This document shows, one piece after another, positions 34,701-42,922 of a stretch of DNA of 55,157 nt. The DNA is from an uncultured bacterium (GTDB lineage: Bacteria > Planctomycetota > UBA1135). Position numbers and translations under genes: made by a program. The first letter of the stretch is position 1. Each line of letters opens with the position of its first letter. Below the pieces are notes generated by a model. That model worked only from the letters and a program-made list of their open reading frames with translations. It was not told where the DNA came from and ran no database searches. The stretch covers positions 1 to 55,157 of the forward strand of contig CALFOT010000081.1 of NCBI GenBank assembly GCA_937919925.1, written 5' to 3'.

Positions 34701-34713
34701 AGTCCGCGGCGTT
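34653..34713. repeat. Perfect 15-bp inverted repeat, long hairpin
   Basis: Arms AACGCCGCGGACTTT (34653-34667) and its exact reverse complement (34699-34713) flank a 31-base loop that itself contains a near-match pair (ACCTGGT and ACCAAGT). It lies just downstream of the minus-strand sulfur-transporter operon end (34744) and spans the end of the uncertain plus-strand ORF. It could be a factor-dependent terminator or processing hairpin; no T-run follows either arm. Confidence 0.65.
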
Positions 34714-34743
34714 TGAGTGACTTTGGGCTAAGCCAGAGTTTCC

Positions 34744-35910
34744 CTAAGAACAGCCGCCGCCTTTTTTGCCCTCACGCTTGGGCGGTGCAGCATTCTCCTT
34801 TGGCACTGGCGGAGGTGCAGCACCATCTAGGATGGGGCTCTTACCGTTCATCATCATGCGGTAACTTTGAGCTGCTGCTGCCATTCCCGTTTCCTGCAGG
34901 ACTTGGCTATCCCAAGCCCGTGCGCCCCCTTCCAGTACCACTGCATCGAGCCCTTTTCTGCGCAGCGCAAAGGCCACTTCACGCGCTTTGCCTAAATCCT
35001 GGTCATCGACCAAGATAAGGCGCCGGTCACTAGGCAGGTCTGGACAGGTGCGCTGGTTGATCAAGGTGGCGGCATCTACATTCCATGCACCGGGCAATTC
35101 AATCGCCATGGAATCCACTTGGCGTAGGTCCATAATCAGATAATCGCTACGACCTTCGACAGCGAGTTCTGCCAGTTCCACAGCTTCGATTGCTGGAGCA
35201 CTTGCGTTGACTTCAACGACTCCCATCGCGCGGGCGTCGCCAGGGCCAATGAACTGTACTACAGCAACCAAAGCTGCGCCCATGACCGTGACGCCCACGC
35301 TGGCGTAAGCACGACGAGGCAAGGCTTCTCTCTTAACCTTACGTTCGAAATAACCTACGACAGAGAAAGCGCCGACGGCCATGGCCACAACCATCAGAAC
35401 AATGAATCCATTTGAGATACCCATCCAATCGGACAGGCTCACAATGCCCATGTCTCCCCAATCACGCACTCCAGCAAACACGGAGAACGCTTCTTCGAAC
35501 ACGCCGATTCCAATCAACATGCCGAACATGGCGAAGACGGCATCAAGTTTGCCGCTAACAATGCCCACCACCGAAGTGCCGGGGCAATAACCAGCCGTAA
35601 CAAAACCGAAACCGAGTAACAAGCCGCCGACGACTTGCCCACCCAGGTAAGTCGGACGGAAGGCGATTTGGTCCATGGCAATCCAACCCATGCCTTGCAC
35701 TGCGTAAAGGCCGAGCATGGCAGTGACGATTGCCGAGAACATGACTTTGAGAACGCGCCAGTCTTTGCCGTAGAAAATGCCGGCGAGAACTTTCGAGCTG
35801 CCGAAGCCGCCGTTTTCAAGCATGAAGCCGAAACCGAAGCCGATCATCAGCGAGATCAACAAGGTGGCATCCAGGCCAAATTCGTGAAATGCGTTGAAGG
35901 GAAAGTTCAT
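34744..35910 (-). CDS. YeeE/YedE-family sulfur-compound transporter with degenerate rhodanese domain
   Basis: The 388-residue protein has multiple membrane helices over about residues 1-230 with a T-A-G-Y-C-P-G-T-S motif, characteristic of the YeeE/YedE (TsuA-like) family that takes up thiosulfate or related sulfur compounds. Residues about 245-345 have a rhodanese-like fold (Y-L-I-M-D-L-R ... A-W-N-V-D-A), but the active-site loop reads L-V-D-D-Q-D-L-G with no catalytic Cys. The tail is Lys/Gly/Pro-rich and ends G-G-G-C-S, giving a terminal Cys. ATG 35910 overlaps the upstream stop as ATGA (GTG 35916 possible). It is the last gene of the psr-like operon. Confidence 0.8.
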   Translation of the reverse strand: MNFPFNAFHEFGLDATLLISLMIGFGFGFMLENGGFGSSKVLAGIFYGKDWRVLKVMFSAIVTAMLGLYAVQGMGWIAMDQIAFRPTYLGGQVVGGLLLGFGFVTAGYCPGTSVVGIVSGKLDAVFAMFGMLIGIGVFEEAFSVFAGVRDWGDMGIVSLSDWMGISNGFIVLMVVAMAVGAFSVVGYFERKVKREALPRRAYASVGVTVMGAALVAVVQFIGPGDARAMGVVEVNASAPAIEAVELAELAVEGRSDYLIMDLRQVDSMAIELPGAWNVDAATLINQRTCPDLPSDRRLILVDDQDLGKAREVAFALRRKGLDAVVLEGGARAWDSQVLQETGMAAAAQSYRMMMNGKSPILDGAAPPPVPKENAAPPKREGKKGGGCS

Positions 35911-36428
35911 AGCCACTGTTTCCGTACGAAGTAAGCAAGACCGAAGCCGCCTGCAAAGACAGCAATCATGAAAGCCCAGCTACCGAGCGACAACATTGCG
36001 CCGCCGGTCAGGGCTTGGCCACTGGTGCAACCGCGAGCAATGCGCGCGGCCAGTCCCATCATGATTCCGCCACTGACAGCCATGATGAGGCGACGTTTTT
36101 TACTGGTGTTGGGACCGCGTTCCACCGTGCCGGCTTTCACCACACGACGACTGCGGAAAGCACTCAAGAAGCCGCCGATTGCGACGCCAAGTAGCGCGAA
36201 AATCAGTTCGTCTTTCAAGAAGTGCTGCTCACCGGCAATCAAAGTCTTACCGTGTTCAAGCCCTGCTAAGTGTTCGGGTGCCACGGTGTTGACCGCAAGA
36301 GCACCAATCTTGGCAAAGCCACCGGAAGCTCCGAGACCACTGCCCAGCACCAAAATCGCGGCGAGCAGGACCAAGCCGAGGCCGAAGCCCGCAGCGTAAG
36401 GAGACCAAAGAGGTTTGGGGTTGTTCAT
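35907..36428 (-). CDS. YeeE/YedE-family sulfur transport protein, short form
   Basis: This is a 173-residue membrane protein with about four helices and the family's Cys motif R-G-C-T-S-G-Q-A-L. It is about half the size of a full YeeE protein, as in split YedE pairs where two short proteins or one short and one long protein work together. ATG 36428 has GGAG about nine bases upstream; a longer start at 36443 would overlap the psrC end. It is coupled by ATGA to the longer YeeE-rhodanese gene. Confidence 0.8.
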   Translation of the reverse strand: MNNPKPLWSPYAAGFGLGLVLLAAILVLGSGLGASGGFAKIGALAVNTVAPEHLAGLEHGKTLIAGEQHFLKDELIFALLGVAIGGFLSAFRSRRVVKAGTVERGPNTSKKRRLIMAVSGGIMMGLAARIARGCTSGQALTGGAMLSLGSWAFMIAVFAGGFGLAYFVRKQWL

Positions 36429-36432
36429 GATG

Positions 36433-37392
36433 TTAGGCTCCATATCCGAAGCTCTGTCCGGCTTGCACCATGACTAGGCGCAAGACCAAACCACCGACGA
36501 GAATCAATGCGGGAGCAACCACCGTGTGGGGCCACTTGCCGCGTAAGGACTGCACTTCCAAAACTGCAGGGACAATCAGGCCAGCCACTACAACGAGTGA
36601 CCAGAAAACTGCGGTGTAAGCACCACCGAGGATTTGGTGGGCAGCTTCTAAACCGGCTTCGCTGCCGTGTGCCATCGCACCCACCCACATTAAGATGACG
36701 GCGAGTTCCATGAACACCAGCAGCAAGTCGAAGCGCACCAGGATGTCACGTTCTGCACGCGCACGCGCTAACAACATGGTGAGTGCCGTTCCTGCAGAAA
36801 GGCCACTGATGAGAAACATGGGGCCGACCAGTGCGGAGTTCCACATGGGGCGTGCCGTCAGCGAGGCCAACAGCAAACCGGTGTAGATACCGAGTGCTAT
36901 GCCCAGGATCAGAGTCCACCAGGCCAGCTTGCGACGGGTGTTGCCTGAGATTTTCTTAAACAGGCCCCAGACACTCCATTTGCCGATTGCGGTCTTGCGA
37001 AAGGGTTCTAGCTCGGCCAGCGTATAGAGGAACTGAACTCCTCCAACACCGAACACCACCAGCAGAATCCATGACCCCCACGACATCGGCGAGTAAAACT
37101 GGAAGCTGGTGTAGAAGCGGAAGACGTGCGCCTTAAACTCGAGATCGAGGAACAAGAAGAACAAGCCGATGCCGAGCAAAGGCGTGGCCAACAGCGGCAC
37201 GGTTTTGGCGACCGTTGGATATCTTTCCTCGCGGCGGAGCAAAACAACCACCGAGTAAAGGAACAGGAGTCCAGCGACCAAGCCACCCATGAACAAGTAG
37301 ACCGGTACTTCCCAACCCCAAACGGTGAGGGCAGGATCAACGTGCGGGTTCAAACGCGTCGAGGTGAGTTCTACGTAGTCGGAATGTTGCAT
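36433..37392 (-). CDS. psrC: NrfD/PsrC-family membrane anchor subunit
   Basis: PsrC-type proteins anchor the molybdenum enzyme and exchange electrons with menaquinone. The 319-residue protein has eight or more hydrophobic helices and a G-W-E-V-P-V-Y-L-F-M-G-G-L segment near the N-terminus, typical of NrfD/PsrC. ATG 37392 was preferred over the in-frame GTG at 37398. It lies between the iron-sulfur subunit gene and the sulfur-transporter genes on a single operon strand. Confidence 0.85.
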   Translation of the reverse strand: MQHSDYVELTSTRLNPHVDPALTVWGWEVPVYLFMGGLVAGLLFLYSVVVLLRREERYPTVAKTVPLLATPLLGIGLFFLFLDLEFKAHVFRFYTSFQFYSPMSWGSWILLVVFGVGGVQFLYTLAELEPFRKTAIGKWSVWGLFKKISGNTRRKLAWWTLILGIALGIYTGLLLASLTARPMWNSALVGPMFLISGLSAGTALTMLLARARAERDILVRFDLLLVFMELAVILMWVGAMAHGSEAGLEAAHQILGGAYTAVFWSLVVVAGLIVPAVLEVQSLRGKWPHTVVAPALILVGGLVLRLVMVQAGQSFGYGA

Positions 37393-37400
37393 GACCACAC

Positions 37401-37952
37401 CTACACCAATAAGAAGAATTTAGGACGAGTACCAGCTGCCGTGCGCCGTTGTTCAAACTTGCGTTTACGCAACAACTGCGAAATCTCAGAGCCGGGATCG
37501 TTTAAGTCGCCAACCACGATGGCCGACGTCGGGCAAACCGTTTCGCAAGCAGTTTCTAAACCGCCCGTGATGCGATGGTGGCACAAAGTGCACTTGTCTA
37601 CATAACCCGTTGGGTGAATGTAGCGTGCATCGTATGGGCACGATGCCATGCAAGCTTTGCAGCCAGTGCACAAATCGCGCTCGACCTGCACAGTACCGGT
37701 GAAATCGTCGATGAAGGAAGCGCCAGTTGGGCAGTTCTTCACGCATGGCGCGTTCTCGCAGTGTTGGCAACTCTCGGACCAGATTTTCATCTTCAAGTCC
37801 GGGAAGCTACCGCGCGTTTCTTGATTGACCCAACGGCGCGAAAGGCCTTCGGGTACTTCATTTTCCGAGCGGCAAGCAAGGGTGCAAGCGCTGCAGCCTA
37901 CACAGGCGATCGTATCGACCACCATGCCGTATTTGTGAGCGGTACGAGTCAT
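37401..37952 (-). CDS. psrB: Iron-sulfur electron-transfer subunit (PsrB/PhsB/TtrB type)
   Basis: This 183-residue ferredoxin-like protein has four Cys groups fit for four [4Fe-4S] clusters: C-V-G-C-S-A-C-T-L-A-C, C-Q-H-C-E-N-A-P-C, C-T-G-C-K-A-C-M-A-S-C-P, and C-T-L-C-H with a later C-E-T-V-C-P. It carries electrons between the membrane subunit and the molybdenum subunit. ATG 37952 is supported by a GGAGG seven bases upstream. It starts one base after the catalytic-subunit stop. It has no signal peptide, consistent with co-export with the Tat-dependent partner. Confidence 0.9.
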   Translation of the reverse strand: MTRTAHKYGMVVDTIACVGCSACTLACRSENEVPEGLSRRWVNQETRGSFPDLKMKIWSESCQHCENAPCVKNCPTGASFIDDFTGTVQVERDLCTGCKACMASCPYDARYIHPTGYVDKCTLCHHRITGGLETACETVCPTSAIVVGDLNDPGSEISQLLRKRKFEQRRTAAGTRPKFFLLV

Positions 37953-37953
37953 G

Positions 37954-40173
37954 TTAGACCTCCACCTTCTCAAGAGACACGAAGTTCACGCTGTATCCCG
38001 TAGCTCCCATGATGGGGTCTACTTTGTAGCGCGTGGTGAGTGCGTTGTCGTCGCCACCGTTATTGTGCGCACGACGCATTCGCGGGTCTTTATGGCCGAA
38101 GCCATGAACCATGTAAACACAGTCTCCGCGAATGCGCTCGGTGGCCTTCACCTTGACGGGGCCGGTTTCAGCTCCATCTTGGTTCTTCATCATCACGCGG
38201 TCACCACTGCGCAACCCCATATCAACCGCAGTGGCTCGATTCAGCCAGACCTCGTTTTCAGGGTACTGATCAAGCAGGCGGCTGTTGTTGGCCGTGCGCC
38301 CGAAAGTGTGCACTGGGGAACGCCCCGTCAGCAGGCGGAAGGTCCCTGGTCCGGGTTGCTCGGGCCGACGATAAACCGGAACCGGATCGAAACCGGTATC
38401 AGCCAGCTGTTGTGACCAGAACTCGATCTTGCCACTTGGCGTCGCTAAATCTAGCGGCGCACCCGCAGGCAAGTACATCGGATCGGCCTGCTTAAGGATG
38501 ACTCCTTTTTTGTACAGGTTCGCTTGCTGTGCGGCACTAAAGCCACTTGCGTTGAGGCGGTCGCCAATCATGTCGTTGGCAGTTTCCCAAGGGAAATGTT
38601 GCTCCAAGCCCAAACGTTTGCCTAGTTCTTTCGCCATCCACCAACCAGGCTTCGAGTTACCCATGGGTTCGACCACAGGCTGACGCAAAGCCACGTATGG
38701 CTCGCGATACCAAGGCGCAATGAGATCATCATGACGTTCCAGGTAAGTGCACTCAGGAAGCACGACATCGGCCCATCCGGTGATTTCCATCGGCAAGATA
38801 TCAATCGCCACCATGAAATCTAATTTTTGAATCGCGGCGAGCGTTTTGCGTGGGTCTGGCAACACCATCGGTAGGTTCGTGCCGTAGACCATCCAAGCTT
38901 TCAGCTCGTTCGGATCGCCAGTCAACGTAGCTTCGCGCAAGCCGTTGGCCAACACGCTTCCAGCGTATGGGTAGGAACCTGCGGGTCGGTCAGAAGCTGC
39001 TTGGTGCTCGGGTACCGGTGGTTGATTCTCTGCTTGCTTCAGCGGAATGCTGGAAGACATGTAGAAGCCGCCAGGTTGCCCCCAGTTGCCCAATAGACCG
39101 TTTACCAACGCAACCGCGCGGCATCGTTGCGTGTCATCGCCGTACCAAGTCACGCGGCGTCCTGGGTGGACCAGAGAGTGTGGTGCGGCCTGCGCCAGTT
39201 CCCGCGCAGTAGCAATCAACTGTTCGGGTTTGATGCCGGTTTCAATGTAGACCGCTTCCGGCGTGTACTTCGCAACTTCGGCGCGGAACTTGTCAAAGCC
39301 GACGGCATTTTTTTCGATGTAGGCAGCGTCATACCAACCTTCACGGATGATGACGTTGGCCCAACCAAGCAGCAATGCAATATCCGTTCCAGGCTTAATC
39401 GGCAGCCAGTACTTGGACTTTCCTGCCGCCACGGAGTAGCGCGGATCCACCGTAATCAAACGCATGCCTTTTCCAAGGGCTGCGGAAAAATCTTGCACCG
39501 ACGTGTTGTGCATGTTTTCGCCGAGATGCGTGCCAATCAAGGCCATGACGCGCGCATTTGGAACGTCAGCGATTTCTGGAGAACCTGCACCTTCGCCGAA
39601 GGTTAGTTCAAATCCGACATCGCGTGGTCCGCGGCACTGCGCGTAAGAAGGAGCAGCAATGTTTGCCGTGCCCATTCCCTTGAACAGGGTTTTGAAAAAA
39701 CTGCCACCAGCACCGTGGTAGAACAATGCCAAAGATTCCGGACCATACTGGTCAGCAACTTTGCGCAGGCCTTCCGCCGTACGATCCAAAGCTTCTTCCC
39801 AAGTCGCTACGCGGAACTCTTGCGAGCCACGTTCGCCAACACGGATCAGTGGTTCGCTGAGGCGATCTGGATCGTACAACGATCCGATACCGCCAACACC
39901 GCGCGGACACAGTCGACCGCGGCTTAATGGGTGATCAGGATTGCCAGTAAGAGCAACCACCTTGCCATCGTGGACGCGCGCGTGAACGCCGCATTTCCAG
40001 AAGCACATCTCGCAAACCGTCGGAATAATGGAGCCCTGCCCAAGTCCAGCTTCCTGGCTCTCAAGCGGGGTCTCTAGATTTTCCCACGGAAGGCTCGAAC
40101 CCATAGTTGCTGCCAGCCCGCTGACTCCACTTATTTGGAGGAAGCGCCTTCTGCTGAGATCGTTTGTTTGCAT
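37954..40173 (-). CDS. psrA: Molybdopterin oxidoreductase catalytic subunit (polysulfide/thiosulfate reductase-like)
   Basis: The 739-residue protein starts with a twin-arginine signal (S-R-R-R-F-L-Q-I-S-G). A [4Fe-4S] motif follows: C54, C57 and C61 in C-E-M-C-F-W-K-C, and C89 in R-L-C-P-R-G. A likely molybdenum-ligating Cys lies in S-Y-A-Q-C-R-G-P-R-D. The C-terminal molybdopterin-dinucleotide-binding domain starts near R-L-L-T-G-R-S-P. Family members reduce polysulfide, thiosulfate, tetrathionate, arsenate or nitrate. The downstream YeeE/YedE sulfur-transporter genes favour a sulfur compound as substrate, but direction (reduction or oxidation) is undetermined. A palindromic operator-like site lies about 90 bp upstream. 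Confidence 0.88.
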   Translation of the reverse strand: MQTNDLSRRRFLQISGVSGLAATMGSSLPWENLETPLESQEAGLGQGSIIPTVCEMCFWKCGVHARVHDGKVVALTGNPDHPLSRGRLCPRGVGGIGSLYDPDRLSEPLIRVGERGSQEFRVATWEEALDRTAEGLRKVADQYGPESLALFYHGAGGSFFKTLFKGMGTANIAAPSYAQCRGPRDVGFELTFGEGAGSPEIADVPNARVMALIGTHLGENMHNTSVQDFSAALGKGMRLITVDPRYSVAAGKSKYWLPIKPGTDIALLLGWANVIIREGWYDAAYIEKNAVGFDKFRAEVAKYTPEAVYIETGIKPEQLIATARELAQAAPHSLVHPGRRVTWYGDDTQRCRAVALVNGLLGNWGQPGGFYMSSSIPLKQAENQPPVPEHQAASDRPAGSYPYAGSVLANGLREATLTGDPNELKAWMVYGTNLPMVLPDPRKTLAAIQKLDFMVAIDILPMEITGWADVVLPECTYLERHDDLIAPWYREPYVALRQPVVEPMGNSKPGWWMAKELGKRLGLEQHFPWETANDMIGDRLNASGFSAAQQANLYKKGVILKQADPMYLPAGAPLDLATPSGKIEFWSQQLADTGFDPVPVYRRPEQPGPGTFRLLTGRSPVHTFGRTANNSRLLDQYPENEVWLNRATAVDMGLRSGDRVMMKNQDGAETGPVKVKATERIRGDCVYMVHGFGHKDPRMRRAHNNGGDDNALTTRYKVDPIMGATGYSVNFVSLEKVEV

Positions 40174-40250
40174 TGTTCTGAGAGAGGGATTTGGCGGTCA
40201 CCCGCTGGTCCTATCTACTTAGGGACATAAAAGCGGAAAAAGATACAATT

Positions 40251-40283
40251 TATTCTGCAATATTCTGGTTTCTGGCCAGAATA
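40251..40283 (-). promoter_or_regulatory. Operator-like palindrome and repeated half-sites upstream of psrA
   Basis: A perfect 12-bp palindrome TTCTGGCCAGAA lies at 40270-40281, inside a wider repeat TATTCTGG ... CCAGAATA (40261-40283). Two further TTCTG half-sites lie at 40253 and 40263, ten bases apart, which is one helical turn. The cluster sits 78-110 bp upstream of the psrA start, where a transcriptional regulator would bind. The regulator is unknown and the role is inferred. Confidence 0.5.
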
Positions 40284-40300
40284 GAATTCGCTATAAACGC

Positions 40301-40333
40301 AGCGAGACGCGCACCTTAGGCACGCGTCTCGCT
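40301..40333 (-). terminator. Hairpin terminator-like structure after the FadL-type gene
   Basis: AGCGAGACGCG and its exact reverse complement form an 11-bp stem that extends with wobble and CC/GG pairs to a three-base loop. It begins 26 bases past the porin stop on the minus strand, and a short T-containing stretch follows. It separates the porin gene from the psr-like operon. Confidence 0.65.
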
Positions 40334-40358
40334 ATAGGGGGTTGGGAGTCTGAGGGTT

Positions 40359-41666
40359 CTAGAACAAGACGCGGAAACCGATGATCAAGCTGTCGGTCGA
40401 CATCGTGTTTTCCACACTAGATCCAGGAATGAATCCCATCAGGGGGTGGCCCATTTCGCCTTCGATGGAGTTCTCGAAGCCGTGTTGGTAAGCAATGTCG
40501 AAGAACCAATCGTTACCCACGCAGTAGGACATACCGACACTTGCATGCTGCTGAATGATGGCAGGAGCAGGCACGTTGAAGGTGGAGTTTTCATCCGAGA
40601 TTGGATTCTCGTTGAAAGCATAGCCAGCGCGGACGCTGAGGCATTCATCGACTTCATACTGAGCACCTAGGGCTACCACAATGATGGAGTCCCAACCGAA
40701 ACCAGTAACGGAGCCGTCAGAACCGAAACCTGCAGGATCGAAGCCGTCGGTGTTTTTGTAATCGATGTAACGAGCATCCAAACCGATGACCATCTTGTCG
40801 ACGCCGCGGTAGGACAAACCAATCGATGCAATCGCTGGGAAGTCCATGTCGAGCTTCAACTGACGGAAGGCTCCTGCTGCATCGGTTGAGTTGAATTCGA
40901 AGTCATTGAAAACTTGCTGACTCTTGTAAGAGGCACCAAAGTCCCAATCGCCAGTGCCTTGATAGAACACACCTGCTTGGGCGCCGAAGCCCCATGAGGT
41001 CGCCGCGTTCAAACCACTGGGGTAGACCTCGTCGCCGTTGCCGAAAGTTCCATCGGGATCGTTCGGTGCGGCGAAACAGCCTGGGTTAATGGCAAGCGAA
41101 GCTTGGTCAATGTTTGGCGCGAAACCAACCGACCAGTTCTTATTCACTTTGTAGGCGATGGTTGGCGACAACTGCAACATTTGGAAGTTCGAGTAAACCG
41201 AACCGAATCCATTTGGTGGTGCCATCAACAGCGGGTTGGTACTACTGGCTGGGTAGTTCACGCCAAAGCCGCTCACCCCCACTGCGTTCATACCGAAGGT
41301 CAAATCCGAATCTGGAATGTGGTAGACCAACGAAAAGCTTGGGATGGGCGACACCGCAGAATCACTGCTGGTGGTGTCGGACATGAGTCCACCCGCCGTT
41401 GGCATAGCACTGCTGAGGTCGATGGAAGGCTTCAGCATTTCCATGCCGAACTGGATGCTATTCCCTTTCAGAGCCGTAATGGTTGCTGAGTTCCACAGCA
41501 AGGCTCCTGAGGCGTCCAGCGGGGTTGCGGTTGCAACACCTGCCATCGATTGGTTCACTGGGCCTTCGCCGTTAAGAACGTGTCCAGTTTGGGCAGCTAG
41601 CGAGCCGGAGATGAATCCGGCACAGATCAAGCTGCTGAGAGCGATCTGAGTAGTATTCCGAGGCAT
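40359..41666 (-). CDS. FadL/OmpP1-family outer-membrane transporter
   Basis: This 435-residue protein has a cleavable signal peptide (about residues 1-25, ending S-L-A-A). A FadL-like N-terminal plug region follows (G-V-A-T-A-T-P-L-D-A-S-G-A-L-L-W-N-S), where typical members show N-P-A. The rest consists of alternating beta-strands ending in a C-terminal Phe (R-V-L-F), as in outer-membrane barrels. FadL-type proteins pass long-chain fatty acids or other hydrophobic compounds through the outer membrane. ATG 41666 is well supported by AAGGAG eight to nine bases upstream. It appears monocistronic: there is a hairpin after the stop, and possible promoter sequence TAAAAT about 60 bp upstream of the start. 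Confidence 0.85.
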   Translation of the reverse strand: MPRNTTQIALSSLICAGFISGSLAAQTGHVLNGEGPVNQSMAGVATATPLDASGALLWNSATITALKGNSIQFGMEMLKPSIDLSSAMPTAGGLMSDTTSSDSAVSPIPSFSLVYHIPDSDLTFGMNAVGVSGFGVNYPASSTNPLLMAPPNGFGSVYSNFQMLQLSPTIAYKVNKNWSVGFAPNIDQASLAINPGCFAAPNDPDGTFGNGDEVYPSGLNAATSWGFGAQAGVFYQGTGDWDFGASYKSQQVFNDFEFNSTDAAGAFRQLKLDMDFPAIASIGLSYRGVDKMVIGLDARYIDYKNTDGFDPAGFGSDGSVTGFGWDSIIVVALGAQYEVDECLSVRAGYAFNENPISDENSTFNVPAPAIIQQHASVGMSYCVGNDWFFDIAYQHGFENSIEGEMGHPLMGFIPGSSVENTMSTDSLIIGFRVLF

Positions 41667-41761
41667 TGTTTTCTCCTTTTGGGGAAGCCCTCTGGGTCTC
41701 CCCACGCCCGTATTTTAGGCCGAAAAAACGAATAATTACCCCGTATATCTGGGAACCTTAA

Positions 41762-42115
41762 TTATTCTTTTAGCACACAACTAATGTGGGTCAAAATGAA
41801 CCGCACCGCAGCGGTGTAATAAGGTCTTGGAACTTCATCGATCCGCAGCAGACAGCGGCCATCTTCCTTGGGCACAATGCGCGCATGAAAAAGTTGCGCA
41901 AAAGCGTCATCTGCGGCCATTATTCGCAATACCCAGCCATCTTTGGCGCGCATAACTTCTTTGATTTCGCCGACGCACTGGCCTTGCTGAAAGCGTTGGC
42001 CGGCCAAATTTTCAATCGCGGCCGGTGCAGGAGTTGGGTTCAGGTGCAGAGTTTGCATGGCTTGAATGTCAAGGGTGCGCGCGGCGGGTGCCGGGGTTTT
42101 CAAGGTCACCAACAA
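41762..42115 (-). CDS. Hypothetical protein, likely C-terminal part of a frame-disrupted gene
   Basis: I do not recognise this protein. The only start is TTG 42115, but the same frame stays open upstream to about 42427, and the stretch just before TTG reads naturally (T-R-Y-E-S-K-W-L-Q-E-G-R-Q-I-Y-R-L-L-V-T-L). That suggests the true N-terminus lies in the overlapping frame of the next entry, joined by a -1 shift near 42170. The visible part has a Pro/Ala-rich linker (N-P-T-P-A-P-A-A) followed by beta-strand-like segments. It follows the pilin genes on the same strand. A cytoplasmic location is likely because there is no hydrophobic helix. Confidence 0.45.
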   Translation of the reverse strand: MLVTLKTPAPAARTLDIQAMQTLHLNPTPAPAAIENLAGQRFQQGQCVGEIKEVMRAKDGWVLRIMAADDAFAQLFHARIVPKEDGRCLLRIDEVPRPYYTAAVRFILTHISCVLKE

Positions 42116-42378
42116 GCGGTAAATCTGTCTTCCCTCTTGCAGCCATTTACTTTCATAACGGGTAAGCCCTGAAGCTCTCCAGGGGCGAATGGCGAGGTGG
42201 TTCCATGGAGCGGATGCTCCGAATCCTGCCCGTGCCCGCTGGCATAAATTGTAATTCGATCCTTGTGGATCAGAACTCCTGTGACTCCGGCAGCTGGCGT
42301 AGGTGTTGGGTTTGAATTCATGACTGTCCAGAACTCGCGCTCTAGAAGACGCCCTTGCGGCGCCTGCAAAACATTCAT
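42106..42378 (-). CDS. Hypothetical protein, likely N-terminal part of a frame-disrupted gene
   Basis: This 90-residue frame (a shorter start at 42321 gives 71 residues) begins with a Thr/Pro-rich stretch and then V-L-I-H-K-D-R-I-T-I-Y-A-S-G-H, which looks like genuine protein. Its last ~18 residues (K-V-N-G-C-K-R-E-D) look like out-of-frame sequence. It overlaps the previous entry by ten bases in a different frame. Either these are two translationally coupled small genes or one gene interrupted by a frameshift. Confidence 0.4.
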   Translation of the reverse strand: MNVLQAPQGRLLEREFWTVMNSNPTPTPAAGVTGVLIHKDRITIYASGHGQDSEHPLHGTTSPFAPGELQGLPVMKVNGCKREDRFTACW

Positions 42379-42423
42379 CGGGGAAACGCCCCGTCGCCCT
42401 GAAGAGATCGGGCGAATATTTCG

Positions 42424-42843
42424 CTAGAGGGCTGGTTTAATCCCCGTGGGAATCGAACTCTTGCGCATGTTGAATCCGTCCTGATCAAACACCACCGTGT
42501 AACGCCCGAAGCTTGAGGAAGAGCCATTGCGGGTCAGTTTCATTTCCCAGTTGGTTTCCCAGTTCGAACTTAGCGGACCGGAAACGAAAAAAAACTGCGG
42601 GCTTTCGACCATGACGTCGAGATCACGCAGGCTCCATGCGTAACGATGGTTCGCTTCTTGATACCGATCTTGTGCAGACTCAATCTGCGTGAGATAAGAA
42701 AAGGCTTCGGCAGCCTTGGTGCTCTCCACCGAGGACAAGAAGCGTGGTACCGCCAGAGTAGCGAGGATGCCAAGGATTACCACCGCGATCATCAATTCGA
42801 CCATGGAGAATCCGGCCTTGTAGTGCTTGCCGATTTGTTTCAT
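42424..42843 (-). CDS. Type IV pilin-like protein, paralog 1
   Basis: This 139-residue protein has the classical prepilin segment G-F-S-M-V-E-L-M-I-A-V-V-I-L-G-I-L-A, cleaved after Gly and with Glu5. The conserved A-V-P-R-F helix continuation follows, then a soluble head. The head shares S-S-N-W-E-T-x-W-E-M and F-D/N-Q-D-G-F with the next gene upstream, showing a recent tandem duplication. ATG 42843 gives a normal short leader (M-K-Q-I-G-K-H-Y-K-A); longer frames are not plausible. It is separated from paralog 2 by a terminator, so it probably has its own promoter in the ~80 bp leader. Confidence 0.85.
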   Translation of the reverse strand: MKQIGKHYKAGFSMVELMIAVVILGILATLAVPRFLSSVESTKAAEAFSYLTQIESAQDRYQEANHRYAWSLRDLDVMVESPQFFFVSGPLSSNWETNWEMKLTRNGSSSSFGRYTVVFDQDGFNMRKSSIPTGIKPAL

Positions 42844-42864
42844 CTTTTTTCTTATGCAAAGGGC

Positions 42865-42897
42865 GCCGATGCGGAAGCCCGGCATATGCCCATCGGC
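42865..42897 (-). ncRNA. Hairpin in the 5' leader of pilin paralog 1
   Basis: Arms GCCGATG and CATCGGC (42865-42871 and 42891-42897) enclose the perfect palindrome GGCATATGCC (42881-42890). The structure sits about 20-55 bases before the pilin ATG. Its role (mRNA stability, riboregulation or none) is unknown. Confidence 0.4.
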
Positions 42898-42922
42898 CAT
42901 CTCCTCCCTTCTTCTTGAATCC

